Shown here piece after piece: positions 56,445 to 64,000 of a stretch of 64,000 bases of DNA. The notes below the pieces were generated by a model, which was not told the DNA's origin, searched no databases, and saw nothing but the letters and a program-made list of their open reading frames with translations. The stretch is from CBDFGT01 sp965247225 (GTDB lineage Bacteria; Pseudomonadota; Alphaproteobacteria; Rhizobiales; Rhizobiaceae): positions 124,001 to 188,000 of the forward strand of contig CBDFGT010000009.1 of the NCBI GenBank assembly GCA_965247225.1. The letters run 5' to 3'. Both the position numbers and the translations under genes were made by a program. How positions within the stretch are numbered: the first letter of the stretch is position 1; every line of letters starts with the position of its first letter.

Positions 56445-56963
56445 TCAGTTCTTGCCAAAAGCTGTCTGAAGCAATGAAAGCTGTGCCTTCACCGAATTTT
56501 CATTGTCAGGCACAACCTGGTCAAGGTCCACCGGACGGTAGATTTCACGGTCCAGCATGGCAACACGGTTCTGCAAATGCAGGGAGCGGTCGATCAGGTC
56601 ACGGAAAGCCTCAGGCAGATCTGTCCAGCCGGGTGCTGTGCGATCAACATTGAACCCTTCCAGCCGAACCTTGCTCTTTTCAGCCAGAACCTGGTCACGG
56701 GTCATTTCACCATTGTTGACAGCCCGCTGCAGCAACAGCCAGGACGCCATCTGCATGAGACGTGTTGTCAGGCGCATCGATTCTGCAGCGTAAAGAACAG
56801 AGGCCATGCGCGGCAGCATTTTGGCCGTCGAGCGGCCGGGGCCATCCAGATAGCTTGCGGTTTCCTCAACAAGAGTCATGCCTTCTGCATAGATGGCCTT
56901 GAACTGTGCAGAGGACGCCATGCGCCCCGCAAAACTGATTGTGTTCAAACTTCTCTCTGACAT
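56445..56963 (-). CDS. rcdA: RcdA/DUF1465 family protein
   Basis: 172 residues of the DUF1465 family, whose Caulobacter member RcdA is a ClpXP adaptor that helps degrade the cell-cycle regulator CtrA. Helical throughout; typical segments are LVEETASYLDGPGR and MRLTTRLMQMASWLLLQRAV. The start MSERSLNTISFAGR was chosen over one 12 codons upstream. A TTAA-N7-TTAA box lies about 120 nt upstream. Confidence 0.85.
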   Translation of the reverse strand: MSERSLNTISFAGRMASSAQFKAIYAEGMTLVEETASYLDGPGRSTAKMLPRMASVLYAAESMRLTTRLMQMASWLLLQRAVNNGEMTRDQVLAEKSKVRLEGFNVDRTAPGWTDLPEAFRDLIDRSLHLQNRVAMLDREIYRPVDLDQVVPDNENSVKAQLSLLQTAFGKN

Positions 56964-57083
56964 CGCATTCCCCGATCTACGCAACACTGAAATTTTCAAG
57001 AGACCGTAAACCTGAACGTTTATATGGTCTACTTTCCGACGGGTTCAAGATGATCCCAAATCCACAGTCACGCAAGTTGATTC

Positions 57084-57098
57084 TTAAGAAAGGGTTAA
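57084..57098. promoter_or_regulatory. CtrA-type binding box upstream of rcdA
   Basis: TTAAGAAAGGGTTAA fits the TTAA-N7-TTAA consensus of the cell-cycle regulator CtrA exactly. Such a match is expected about once per 65 kb by chance at even base composition, so position before rcdA is what makes it notable. Confidence 0.45.
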
Positions 57099-57136
57099 TC
57101 ATGAAAGTTTGACAATTTCAGGTAACCGTCCAGTCA

Positions 57137-57163
57137 TAAAAAAAGAGCCGCAAAAGCGGCTCT
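57137..57163 (-). terminator. Terminator of the MFS-DUF1192 unit
   Basis: GAGCCGC (57145-57151) and GCGGCTC (57156-57162) form a stem; the minus strand continues with seven T. Confidence 0.85.
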
Positions 57164-57307
57164 CAAGGTAAAACAGAGGGATAAATCAGACACATATCAA
57201 AGGACTTGAAAGGTCATCACCGGGATAACCGGATAGTCCTGACTTTGCCCGAAACTGGTTAACCAACCCTTGCACCAGCGCTGTTAACCGATAATATTTT
57301 AGACATA

Positions 57308-57505
57308 TTAATCCAGTTTCTTAAACAGGCTGGCAGCAGCCGATTTGCTGGCAGCTTTTCTCTCCATTTCAGCCTTCAAACGGGCTATCTCATCTGTCAG
57401 CATACCGATACGTTTTTGCAGATCATCCGCAGACAGCATGGAAAGGTCACAGCCGATCTCATGCTGCGCTTTCCTGACAGGACGATCATCATCAAACAGG
57501 CTCAT
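57308..57505 (-). CDS. DUF1192 family protein
   Basis: 65 residues, starting MSLFDDDRPVRKAQHEIG. A short coiled-coil follows (SADDLQKRIGMLTDEIARLK). Conserved small alphaproteobacterial family of unknown role. The start overlaps the MFS gene stop (ATGA), so they are coupled. Confidence 0.85.
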   Translation of the reverse strand: MSLFDDDRPVRKAQHEIGCDLSMLSADDLQKRIGMLTDEIARLKAEMERKAASKSAAASLFKKLD

Positions 57506-58791
57506 GCCGCATTCTCCTGCGCAACCGCGTCATCGTCTTCTGCCGTACCCGACGATCCCCGCGGATTGAGCACCAGACCTTCGGGCGTCATGACGGAACC
57601 GGAAGGAACCGTTGAGGCATTGGCATTGCGGTCTGCCACAGGCACGGCAGCGCGGACCCGGCTGCGAAAGACCGCGTAGATGGTGATCAGCACATGCGCG
57701 ACGGCTGTGATGGCAAATAGCGAATAAGGCCCGGCAACTGCCATGATCGGCCCGCCGATGGTCGGGCCAATAATGGTCCCAAAACCGTACAGAAGCAGCA
57801 ACCCGCCGGAAACCTTGACGAAATCACCCGGCGTTGCAAAATCATTGGCATGGGCAACGGTGATGGAATAGAGCGCATTGGCAGACGCACCGTAAACGGC
57901 TATCAGCGCCATCAATATCCAGATCGTCTGCGGCTGGAACAGGGCCAGGGCCCAGCCTGAAAGGGCTGCAATGGCAGCAAGGGCCGCCAGCACCATGCGC
58001 CGGTCCATCAGATCAGACAGACGCCCGGCAGGAAGCTGCATCAGGGCTCCTGCAAAAATCGTCAGACTCATCATCAAGGCGATATTGCTGCTCGAAAGGT
58101 TGATCTGGCTGCCGAAAACCGCCCCCATGGTTCCGAACGCACCATTGGAAATCCCGATCAGCAGAATACCGATGCACGAAACCGGAGAGTTGCGGTAAAG
58201 TGCCCGCAGATCCAGTTTCACGGTGTTCAGCGGCTTGGGCGTGGCCGCATTCGACAGGGTCGTCGGCATCATCGCCGCGCAATAGAGAATACCGGCCACC
58301 ATGAACAGGATCGGTGTGGACGTATCAGCAATCGACAGCATCAATTGTCCGCCGACACTGCCCACCAGGGTAATGGTAATATACAGTGAGAAAATCATGC
58401 CCCGGCTCTCATTGGTCGCCCGTTCATTGAGCCAGCTTTCAATGATCATCGACGTTCCTGCCGTGCAAAATCCGGTAATAACGCGCAGAAACAGCCAGGA
58501 ATAGGGGTCAACCATGATGCCGGTCAGAAGCGCAATGATCGCTGTGACAGAAATAAACCCGCTGAACGCCCGCACATGGCCGATATTCTTGACGATCTGC
58601 TGTGCAAACAGGCAACCCAGCACAAACCCGGTCGCCCATGCCGTACCCAAAAGGCCCAGAACGGTCGTGGAATAATGTTCGGACGCACCTCGCACCGGCA
58701 AAAGCAGACCATGCAGGCCATTGCCCAGAAACAGGAACAATGTACCAAACAGCAGGGCAAAGACCGGGAAGAGATTTTTTTTCATATCCAT
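57502..58791 (-). CDS. MFS transporter (YcaD-like)
   Basis: 429 residues with 12 likely membrane segments. Motifs include GTAWATGFVLGCL and a loop-A-like GRLSDLMDRRMVL between segments 8 and 9. The C-terminal tail is hydrophilic (AEDDDAVAQENAA). The start MDMKKNLFPVFALL was chosen; an upstream in-frame stretch of 49 codons is unlikely coding. Substrate unknown. Confidence 0.88.
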   Translation of the reverse strand: MDMKKNLFPVFALLFGTLFLFLGNGLHGLLLPVRGASEHYSTTVLGLLGTAWATGFVLGCLFAQQIVKNIGHVRAFSGFISVTAIIALLTGIMVDPYSWLFLRVITGFCTAGTSMIIESWLNERATNESRGMIFSLYITITLVGSVGGQLMLSIADTSTPILFMVAGILYCAAMMPTTLSNAATPKPLNTVKLDLRALYRNSPVSCIGILLIGISNGAFGTMGAVFGSQINLSSSNIALMMSLTIFAGALMQLPAGRLSDLMDRRMVLAALAAIAALSGWALALFQPQTIWILMALIAVYGASANALYSITVAHANDFATPGDFVKVSGGLLLLYGFGTIIGPTIGGPIMAVAGPYSLFAITAVAHVLITIYAVFRSRVRAAVPVADRNANASTVPSGSVMTPEGLVLNPRGSSGTAEDDDAVAQENAA

Positions 58792-58979
58792 GGCAACTGA
58801 TTTCTGTAGAAACAACAATAGAATGACATTCCGGCAAAGACCAGCCATGCAAACATGTTTGATTGGGACAAATTGGAATTTACCTGTGCACCAGTCACAT
58901 GACGGTACGATCACAAGCACTTTGCCTTTGCGAAACAATCATGTCCACTCTGTGGCAGACATGGGTATAAACGGTGGAA

Positions 58980-59135
58980 ATGACTAAATTAATTGCTATT
59001 CTCTTTATTCTCGCCATGGGGCTTCATATCATTCGTCCCCTGGGCTTGCCTGGACTGAAAAGACGTGGCGATTTTTGGAAAATTGTCGTCCTGGCCATGG
59101 TCGTCGTGACCGTGGCCGCTGCTTTGCGTCCCTGA
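58980..59135 (+). CDS. Small membrane protein, 51 residues
   Basis: The frame MTKLIAILFILAMGLHIIRP continues to a second hydrophobic stretch (KIVVLAMVVVTVAAALRP) after a short charged loop (LKRRGDF), giving a two-segment hairpin. Preceded by GGTGG 5 nt before the ATG. Divergent from the MFS gene, converging on fba. Family not recognised; the hydrophobic pattern makes chance unlikely. Confidence 0.6.
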   Translation: MTKLIAILFILAMGLHIIRPLGLPGLKRRGDFWKIVVLAMVVVTVAAALRP

Positions 59136-59179
59136 CCGCAGTATGGGCCTCCGCCTTTTTCAGACAGCGGCGACAAATA

Positions 59180-59212
59180 AAAAGGGGCCGCGCGTTGCCG
59201 CGCATGCCCCCT
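59180..59212 (-). terminator. Terminator of fba
   Basis: GGGGC/GCCCC with inner GCGCG/CGCGC form a strong stem (59184-59210). The minus strand continues TTTTTATTT. Confidence 0.85.
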
Positions 59213-59232
59213 CCTCCTCTCCCGGGGAAGCT

Positions 59233-60255
59233 TCATGCCGCTTTTTCAAGATTCCTTTTCCAGCTGCCGAGTGCGGCCAGAGAGTTCATTTCCGCGCGAT
59301 GGGTAAACGCCCGCTGGCCTGCCGCGACATTTTCAGATTTCCCGCCCCACGCTTTCAGCGCAGATGCCTGCAACGCCCGGCCATAGGAGAATGTCAGCGC
59401 CCAGGGCAGATCATAACCTGAATTCATCGCCGAAAGATGCGCGGTCGCTTCTTCGGCGGACTGTCCGCCCGACAGGAAAGCAATGCCCGGAACCGCAGGC
59501 GGAACCGTGGCTTTCAGCACCTTGACCGTACGTTCCGCCACTTCCTCCACAGAAGCGTTGCGGGCTTTCTTGCCGTCAATCACCATGCCGGGTTTCAGGA
59601 TCATGCCCTCAGGATTGACACGGGCATCATACAGTTCGTCGAATGTGGTCTTGAGAACAAACTGCGTTACCTCCTCGCTGCGCGCAATCGAATGATCTCC
59701 CGGCACACCGTCCATCAGCACCTCCGGCTCGACAATCGGAACAAGACCTGCTTGCTGGCAAAGGGCTGCATAACGCGCCAGCGCCTGCGCATTGGCCCTG
59801 ACCGCGCCAAAACTTGGCAAATTTTGCGAAATGGATATCACGCCGCGCCATTTTGCAAACCGCGCACCGGCCTTGTAATAAATGGCAAGACGTTCGGCCA
59901 GGCCATCAAGGCCCTCCGTAATGGTTTCGCCGGGAAACAGCGCCATCGGCCTTGCGCCTGTGTCCACCTTGATACCGGGAATGGAGCCGCTGGAGCGGAT
60001 CAGGTCGGTCAGGGGTGTGCCGTCAGTGGCCTTTTGAAACAGCGTTTCTTCATAGAGAATAACGCCTGAAATACAGGACTTCATTGCCCTTTCGGCACGA
60101 AACAGCATTTCGCGATAGTCGCGGCGAGTGTCCTGCGTCGAAACAAGATTGATACTGTCAAAGCGTTTGCCGATCGTTGACGTTGATTCATCGGCGGCCA
60201 GCAGGCCCTTGCCCTTCGATACCATCCCCTGTGCAATATCTTCCAGTCGTTCCAT
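59233..60255 (-). CDS. fba: Fructose-bisphosphate aldolase class I
   Basis: 340 residues. Schiff-base aldolase of glycolysis/gluconeogenesis. Motifs: GLLAADESTSTIGKRF, ARFAKWRGV with a lysine, and the Schiff-base lysine in EGMILKPGMV. Eukaryote-like class I form, as found in Brucella and relatives. Separated from pgk by an AT-rich stretch with a terminator, so it has its own promoter. Confidence 0.94.
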   Translation of the reverse strand: MERLEDIAQGMVSKGKGLLAADESTSTIGKRFDSINLVSTQDTRRDYREMLFRAERAMKSCISGVILYEETLFQKATDGTPLTDLIRSSGSIPGIKVDTGARPMALFPGETITEGLDGLAERLAIYYKAGARFAKWRGVISISQNLPSFGAVRANAQALARYAALCQQAGLVPIVEPEVLMDGVPGDHSIARSEEVTQFVLKTTFDELYDARVNPEGMILKPGMVIDGKKARNASVEEVAERTVKVLKATVPPAVPGIAFLSGGQSAEEATAHLSAMNSGYDLPWALTFSYGRALQASALKAWGGKSENVAAGQRAFTHRAEMNSLAALGSWKRNLEKAA

Positions 60256-60396
60256 GTCGCAATCTCCGTGTCAAAAATAACAGATCCGCGATACCAGATG
60301 TCTTTTCCATATAAAATAGCGAGAAAAAAATCTAAAACGATTAAAAATAATTAAATCGTTTGAAATATTTAAATACAAACACGTTTGGTTAAAATA

Positions 60397-60426
60397 AAAA
60401 CCGGGACTCAGCAGTCCCGGTTTTAT
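60397..60426 (-). terminator. Terminator of pgk
   Basis: AACCGGGACT (60399-60408) pairs with AGTCCCGGTT (60413-60422); the minus strand continues with T-rich sequence. Confidence 0.87.
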
Positions 60427-60454
60427 AAATCGATTTAAAAACTGGCTGGCAGCA

Positions 60455-61651
60455 TCAGGCCGTATGCAGGATATCAACGCCGGGAAGCGGCTTGCCTTCC
60501 ATCCATTCCAGAAATGCGCCACCCGCCGTGGACACATAGGTGAAATCATCCGGCACATCGGCATGATTGAGCGCAGACACGGTATCGCCGCCGCCAGCAA
60601 CGGACACGAGTCCACTATCTTTGGTGCAGCGGGCGGCATGCTTGGCCACAGCAACAGTTGCAGTATCAAACGGGGAAATCTCAAAGGCGCCGAGCGGACC
60701 ATTCCATACCAGCGTATGGGCTTTTGAAATCCATGCATTGATGGCAGCAACCGACTTTGGACCCACGTCCAGCATCATCGCATCCGCAGGTATGGCGGCC
60801 ACATCCACAGCCTCATTCCTTGTATTGGCCTTGAATTCCCAGGCAACAATACCGTCGACAGGAAGCACGATGGCGCAACCTGATGAAGCCGCCTCGATCA
60901 TGATCTTCCTGGCCGTTTCAGCCAGATCATGCTCGCACAGGGATTTGCCGACTGGCGTGCCGCGTGCGGCAAGGAACGTGTTGGCCATACCACCGCCAAT
61001 CACCAGCGCATCAACCTTCTTTACCAGATTCATCAACAGGTCGATCTTGGTCGAAACCTTTGCGCCGCCAACAATGGCAACCACAGGACGGACAGGATTG
61101 CCAAGGCCTTTTTCAAGCGCCGTCAGCTCGGCCTGCATGGTGCGCCCGGCATAAGATGGCAGAAGATGCGCCAGACCCTCGGTGGAGGCGTGGGCGCGGT
61201 GGGCAGCAGAAAAGGCATCGTTGACAAAAATATCGCCGTTTTCAGCCAGAGCCGCCGTAAAGTCCGGCGTATTCTTTTCTTCGCCCTTATGGAACCGGGT
61301 ATTTTCCAACAGCAGGATATCGCCGTTTTCCATGGAATCAACGGCGGTCCTGGCCGCAGGACCGATGCAGTCGGCTGCAAAGGAAACAGCATGATCCAGA
61401 GCGGCCTCGACAGCAGGCGCAATCAGCGACAGCGACATGTCCGCAACGGCTTCACCCTTCGGGCGGCCGAAATGCGCCAGAAGGATAACCTTGGCGCCCT
61501 TTTCCGACAGTTCCAGAATGGTTGGCGCAACCCGCTCGATCCGGGTCAGATCCGAGACTTTGCCGTCCTGAACCGGCACATTGAGGTCAACCCGCACAAG
61601 CACGCGCTTGCCGGCAATGTCATGGAGGTCATCAAGGGTTTTGAATGTCAT
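60455..61651 (-). CDS. pgk: Phosphoglycerate kinase
   Basis: 398 residues. Makes ATP from 1,3-bisphosphoglycerate. Motifs: RVLVRVDLNVPVQDG, LLAHFGRPKG, VAIVGGAKVSTKI and the C-terminal SVAGGGDTVSAL. The start MTFKTLDDLHDIAGK was set by family alignment. In Brucella-type genomes pgk follows tkt and gap on the same strand; here it points away from tkt. Confidence 0.96.
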   Translation of the reverse strand: MTFKTLDDLHDIAGKRVLVRVDLNVPVQDGKVSDLTRIERVAPTILELSEKGAKVILLAHFGRPKGEAVADMSLSLIAPAVEAALDHAVSFAADCIGPAARTAVDSMENGDILLLENTRFHKGEEKNTPDFTAALAENGDIFVNDAFSAAHRAHASTEGLAHLLPSYAGRTMQAELTALEKGLGNPVRPVVAIVGGAKVSTKIDLLMNLVKKVDALVIGGGMANTFLAARGTPVGKSLCEHDLAETARKIMIEAASSGCAIVLPVDGIVAWEFKANTRNEAVDVAAIPADAMMLDVGPKSVAAINAWISKAHTLVWNGPLGAFEISPFDTATVAVAKHAARCTKDSGLVSVAGGGDTVSALNHADVPDDFTYVSTAGGAFLEWMEGKPLPGVDILHTA

Positions 61652-61804
61652 GGCGAGGCCCATCCGATCATTTGAACAAAATTGGAAATCGGGCGGACCA
61701 TACACAGCCCCATAGGGGATGCAAGACTCAGGCACGAAAAACTCGAACCTGCGCATTGGACCCGCAAAGCAGGCGCAGGTGAAATGCTGAGAAAAAGCAA
61801 AAGT

Positions 61805-61965
61805 GCGATCCACACAGCCGATGGATGTTTACGATCCTGGGTGCCTACAAATGTAGGTGGGCACCATGTGACCAGGCCCACGGACCTGGTCAGGGACAGT
61901 TCCCTTTGGATCGAGTATGGCCCCAGGGATTGTGGTTCCTGTCGAGAGGCGCAGACCGCAAATAA
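61805..61965 (-). ncRNA. ssrS: 6S RNA
   Basis: The minus strand downstream of zapA carries the alphaproteobacterial 6S pattern: CTCTCGACAGGAACC, CAATCCCTGGGGCCA, GGGAACTGTCCCT, TGGTGCCCACCTAC and TGTAGGCACCCAGGATC. 6S RNA binds sigma-70 RNA polymerase and adjusts transcription in slow growth. Its place after zapA is conserved from gamma- to alphaproteobacteria. Ends are approximate; a hairpin ATCCA...TGGAT near 61807-61825 with T-rich sequence may end it. Confidence 0.83.
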
Positions 61966-62009
61966 CATATAGGCGATCACAGCGGTTCCGACCAGTGCCA
62001 ATCCTGCAA

Positions 62010-62387
62010 TCAGTTCAATTTACCGTCACCCTGCGCTGACAGCTTGTGGGCTATGCCGTGAATCTGCTGTGTCAGGTCGCCCAGCGCCGAAACCAGAAGC
62101 TCGTCCGTTTTGCTGGATGTCGCCAGAAGACTGTCACGGTTCTTGCGCAATCCGTCCAGTTCGGTTTCTGCGGCCAGCAATCGTCGGCTCACCTCTGACA
62201 GTTCGTCCATAACCATGATGCCGGACATGACGGTCAGCCGCAGGTCACCAATTTCGCCAAACTGGGTTTTCAGATGCGCAACATAACGGTCGAATTTGGC
62301 AGCAAGCTCGGTCAGGTGCGCTTCCTGCCCTTCCTCACAGGCCATACGATAGGCCTTGCCGTCAATCATTACCGTTACTTGTGCCAT
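62010..62387 (-). CDS. zapA: Cell division protein ZapA
   Basis: 125 residues. Small coiled-coil protein that bundles FtsZ filaments at the division site. Starts MAQVTVMIDGKAYRMAC; LTELAAKFDRYV and the long C-terminal helix are typical. Directly upstream of 6S RNA and downstream of the DUF4164 gene. Confidence 0.93.
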   Translation of the reverse strand: MAQVTVMIDGKAYRMACEEGQEAHLTELAAKFDRYVAHLKTQFGEIGDLRLTVMSGIMVMDELSEVSRRLLAAETELDGLRKNRDSLLATSSKTDELLVSALGDLTQQIHGIAHKLSAQGDGKLN

Positions 62388-62415
62388 ATCCTGCCCTGCC
62401 TGTTAAAAATAAACG

Positions 62416-62694
62416 CTACCGGTCCAGAACAGCACGAATGGTTTCCATGGCCGTTACCAGCCTGCGGGAAACCTCGCGATTGACCTCTTCCAGCCGGTTG
62501 GCCCGAAATTGTGCCTGATCCAGTTCCTGGGCAAGACGTGACCTGTCAACATGCACCCGCCGGACTTCGCTTTCGGCTTCCTCGCTGGCCCTCTCGCGCT
62601 CCATTCTTGCCTCAATAGCATTATCGAGAGACGCAATGGCCAGACGCAAGTCTTCAATCGCGGTCTTGATCGTTCTCCCATGTGGCATCATCAA
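62416..62694 (-). CDS. DUF4164 family coiled-coil protein
   Basis: 92 residues, almost entirely coiled coil (AIEDLRLAIASLDNAIEARM, then SRLAQELDQAQFRANRLEE). Conserved beside zapA in Rhizobiales; unknown role, maybe in division. 28 nt before zapA and divergent from tkt. Confidence 0.86.
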   Translation of the reverse strand: MMMPHGRTIKTAIEDLRLAIASLDNAIEARMERERASEEAESEVRRVHVDRSRLAQELDQAQFRANRLEEVNREVSRRLVTAMETIRAVLDR

Positions 62695-63026
62695 TCACCG
62701 GAACCTTCACCGTACAAATCGAATCGTGTCGAAAAGTCTTCAATTGTACTTGTCATACTAGAGAGCACAGGGGATCATCGTCAATGAACCTGCGACTTAT
62801 CCAACGATAAGTTCGGAATGCCATGCACCGGTACCATGATGACCCGCAACACAATACCGACACACACAAGTAACACCGCAACAAGGGATCAGCCGGCCCA
62901 TTAATGTGATGATTGCTGTCGCCCGGACGCTCTTTTATTGACTTGCCCTGTCCAGATGCTATGTGTCACCGGCTCTTAAAAACAAGATTTCTGGACGCAA
63001 CCCCGACAACTGGCAACGGACACACA
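62695..63026. other. DUF4164-tkt divergent promoter region
   Basis: About 330 bp with promoters for both directions. Apart from the tkt promoter at 62938-62965 no RNA or coding gene was recognised. Confidence 0.5.
62938..62965 (+). promoter_or_regulatory. Candidate tkt promoter
   Basis: TTGACT (62938-62943), 16-nt spacer, TATGTG (62960-62965). Places the transcription start about 55 nt before the tkt ATG. Confidence 0.5.
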
Positions 63027-64000
63027 ATGATCTCTCGCGAAAATCACAACCGGATGGCAAATGCGATCCGTTTTCTGGCTATGGATGCTGTTGAAAAGGC
63101 AAACTCGGGCCACCCCGGCCTGCCGATGGGCGCTGCGGACATTGCGACCGTCCTGTTTGCGCGGTTCCTGAAATTTGATCCGAAAACACCGAAATGGCCG
63201 GATCGTGACCGCTTTGTATTGTCTGCCGGACATGGCTCGATGCTGATGTACGCCCTGCTCTATCTGACAGGGTATGAGGACATGACCATTGAGCAGATCA
63301 AGAATTTCCGCCAGATGGGTGCCATCACGGCCGGTCATCCTGAATACGGCCATGCAACCGGTATCGAGACCACAACAGGTCCGCTGGGTCAGGGCATTGC
63401 AAATGCCGTCGGCATGGCGCTGGCCGAAAAGAAGCTGGAAGACGAATTCGGTTCCGGTTTGCAGAACCACTATACCTATGTCCTGGCCGGTGACGGCTGC
63501 CTGATGGAAGGCATTTCGCAGGAAGCCATTGCGCTGGCCGGTCACCTGAAGCTGAACAAGCTGATTGTCTTCTGGGATGACAACAACATTTCTATCGATG
63601 GCCCGATTTCCATTGCTGACAGTACAGACCAGCATGCGCGTTTCCGTGCCTCCGGCTGGAATACGCTTGCCATTGACGGCCACGATCCCGATGCCATTGC
63701 TGCAGCCATTGAAACCGCGCAAAAGTCCGACAGGCCGACAATGATTGCTTGCAAGACGGTCATCGGCTTTGGCGCACCGAACAAGGCCGGCACGCACAAG
63801 GTTCACGGTTCGCCTCTGGGCGCTGACGAAATCGCCGCGACCCGCCTTGCCCTGAACTGGGAATCCGAAGCGTTTGTGGTGCCTGCCGATGTCCTGTCTG
63901 CCTGGCGCGCCGCCGGCGAACGCTCGCTGCCTGCCCTGAAAGACTGGGAAGCCCGTCTTGCCGGAACAGATGCAACTATCCGCACCGAGTTCAGCCGCCG
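63027..64000 (+). CDS. tkt: Transketolase, N-terminal part
   Basis: First 324 residues, running off the right edge. Thiamine-diphosphate enzyme of the pentose phosphate pathway. Motifs: AMDAVEKANSGHPGLPMGAA, FVLSAGHGSMLMYALL, and the ThDP/metal site GDGCLMEGISQEA followed by DDNNISIDG. Start MISRENHNRMANAIRF is typical. Confidence 0.95.
   Translation, partial: MISRENHNRMANAIRFLAMDAVEKANSGHPGLPMGAADIATVLFARFLKFDPKTPKWPDRDRFVLSAGHGSMLMYALLYLTGYEDMTIEQIKNFRQMGAITAGHPEYGHATGIETTTGPLGQGIANAVGMALAEKKLEDEFGSGLQNHYTYVLAGDGCLMEGISQEAIALAGHLKLNKLIVFWDDNNISIDGPISIADSTDQHARFRASGWNTLAIDGHDPDAIAAAIETAQKSDRPTMIACKTVIGFGAPNKAGTHKVHGSPLGADEIAATRLALNWESEAFVVPADVLSAWRAAGERSLPALKDWEARLAGTDATIRTEFSR

Larger units (their letters stand above)
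56964..57307. other. rcdA upstream region and operon end
   Basis: About 345 bp. Holds the presumed rcdA promoter, the CtrA-type box at 57084-57098, the terminator at 57137-57163, and two GTTAACC words at about 57259 and 57284. No gene seen. Confidence 0.55.

Noticed and set aside
61648..62001. 117-codon minus-strand frame between pgk and zapA
   Set aside because: It overlaps the 6S RNA and the pgk start and shows no protein features.

Overview
The window looks like a chromosome segment of an alphaproteobacterium of the order Hyphomicrobiales (Rhizobiales), most like the Brucella/Ochrobactrum group. The evidence is the gene order: lysC-ptsP-prfA-prmC-DUF4167, fabI-fabB-fabA next to irr, yejABEF-mepA-mgsA-glk-dapB-gpmA, and zapA-6S RNA near pgk/fba/tkt. 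A 23S rRNA with an intervening sequence in helix 9 and a TTGACT/CTATAA rrn promoter also fit. The genus is an inference and was not tested.

Layout. 1-5430: an rRNA operon read leftwards (promoter, 16S, tRNA-Ile, tRNA-Ala, 5' part of 23S), with several hairpin repeats in its spacers. 5.8-18.2 kb: an M23 peptidase, a 267-bp element with 32-bp inverted ends, clpB, and the leftward lysC-ptsP-prfA-prmC-DUF4167 block. 18.3-20.3 kb: an AT-rich two-gene insert (AAA ATPase plus a protein with a PD-(D/E)XK-like motif) between lysC and ubiG. This is the best candidate for an undescribed system. 21-25.8 kb: ubiG, a ParDE-like toxin-antitoxin pair, then DUF1178, nitrilase-fold amidase, grxC, comF and an NDUFAF5-like methyltransferase. 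25.8-27.1 kb: an IS630-family element sitting in an IS5-family remnant. 27.1-34.4 kb: fatty-acid genes fabI/fabB/fabA, iron regulator irr, and membrane and dehydrogenase genes. 34.4-42.4 kb: the yejABEF peptide importer, interrupted by a PIN-domain toxin-antitoxin pair, and divergent mepA. 42.5-45.4 kb: mgsA, glk, dapB, gpmA.

45.7-53.76 kb is one tight operon: ABC importer, two DUF1989 proteins and a biotin carboxylase annotated as urea carboxylase. It is preceded by a guanidine-I (ykkC) riboswitch and a consensus sigma-54 promoter. Together these point to guanidine uptake and carboxylation for nitrogen supply, not urea use. The allophanate hydrolase that would finish the pathway is not in the window.

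54-64 kb: an MsbA-like ABC exporter, rpmE, rcdA (with a CtrA-type box upstream), DUF1192, an MFS transporter, a 51-residue membrane protein, fba, pgk, 6S RNA, zapA, DUF4164 and the start of tkt, which runs off the right edge. No CRISPR array was seen. All coordinates and motifs were read by eye, so boundaries of RNAs, repeats and promoters are approximate.
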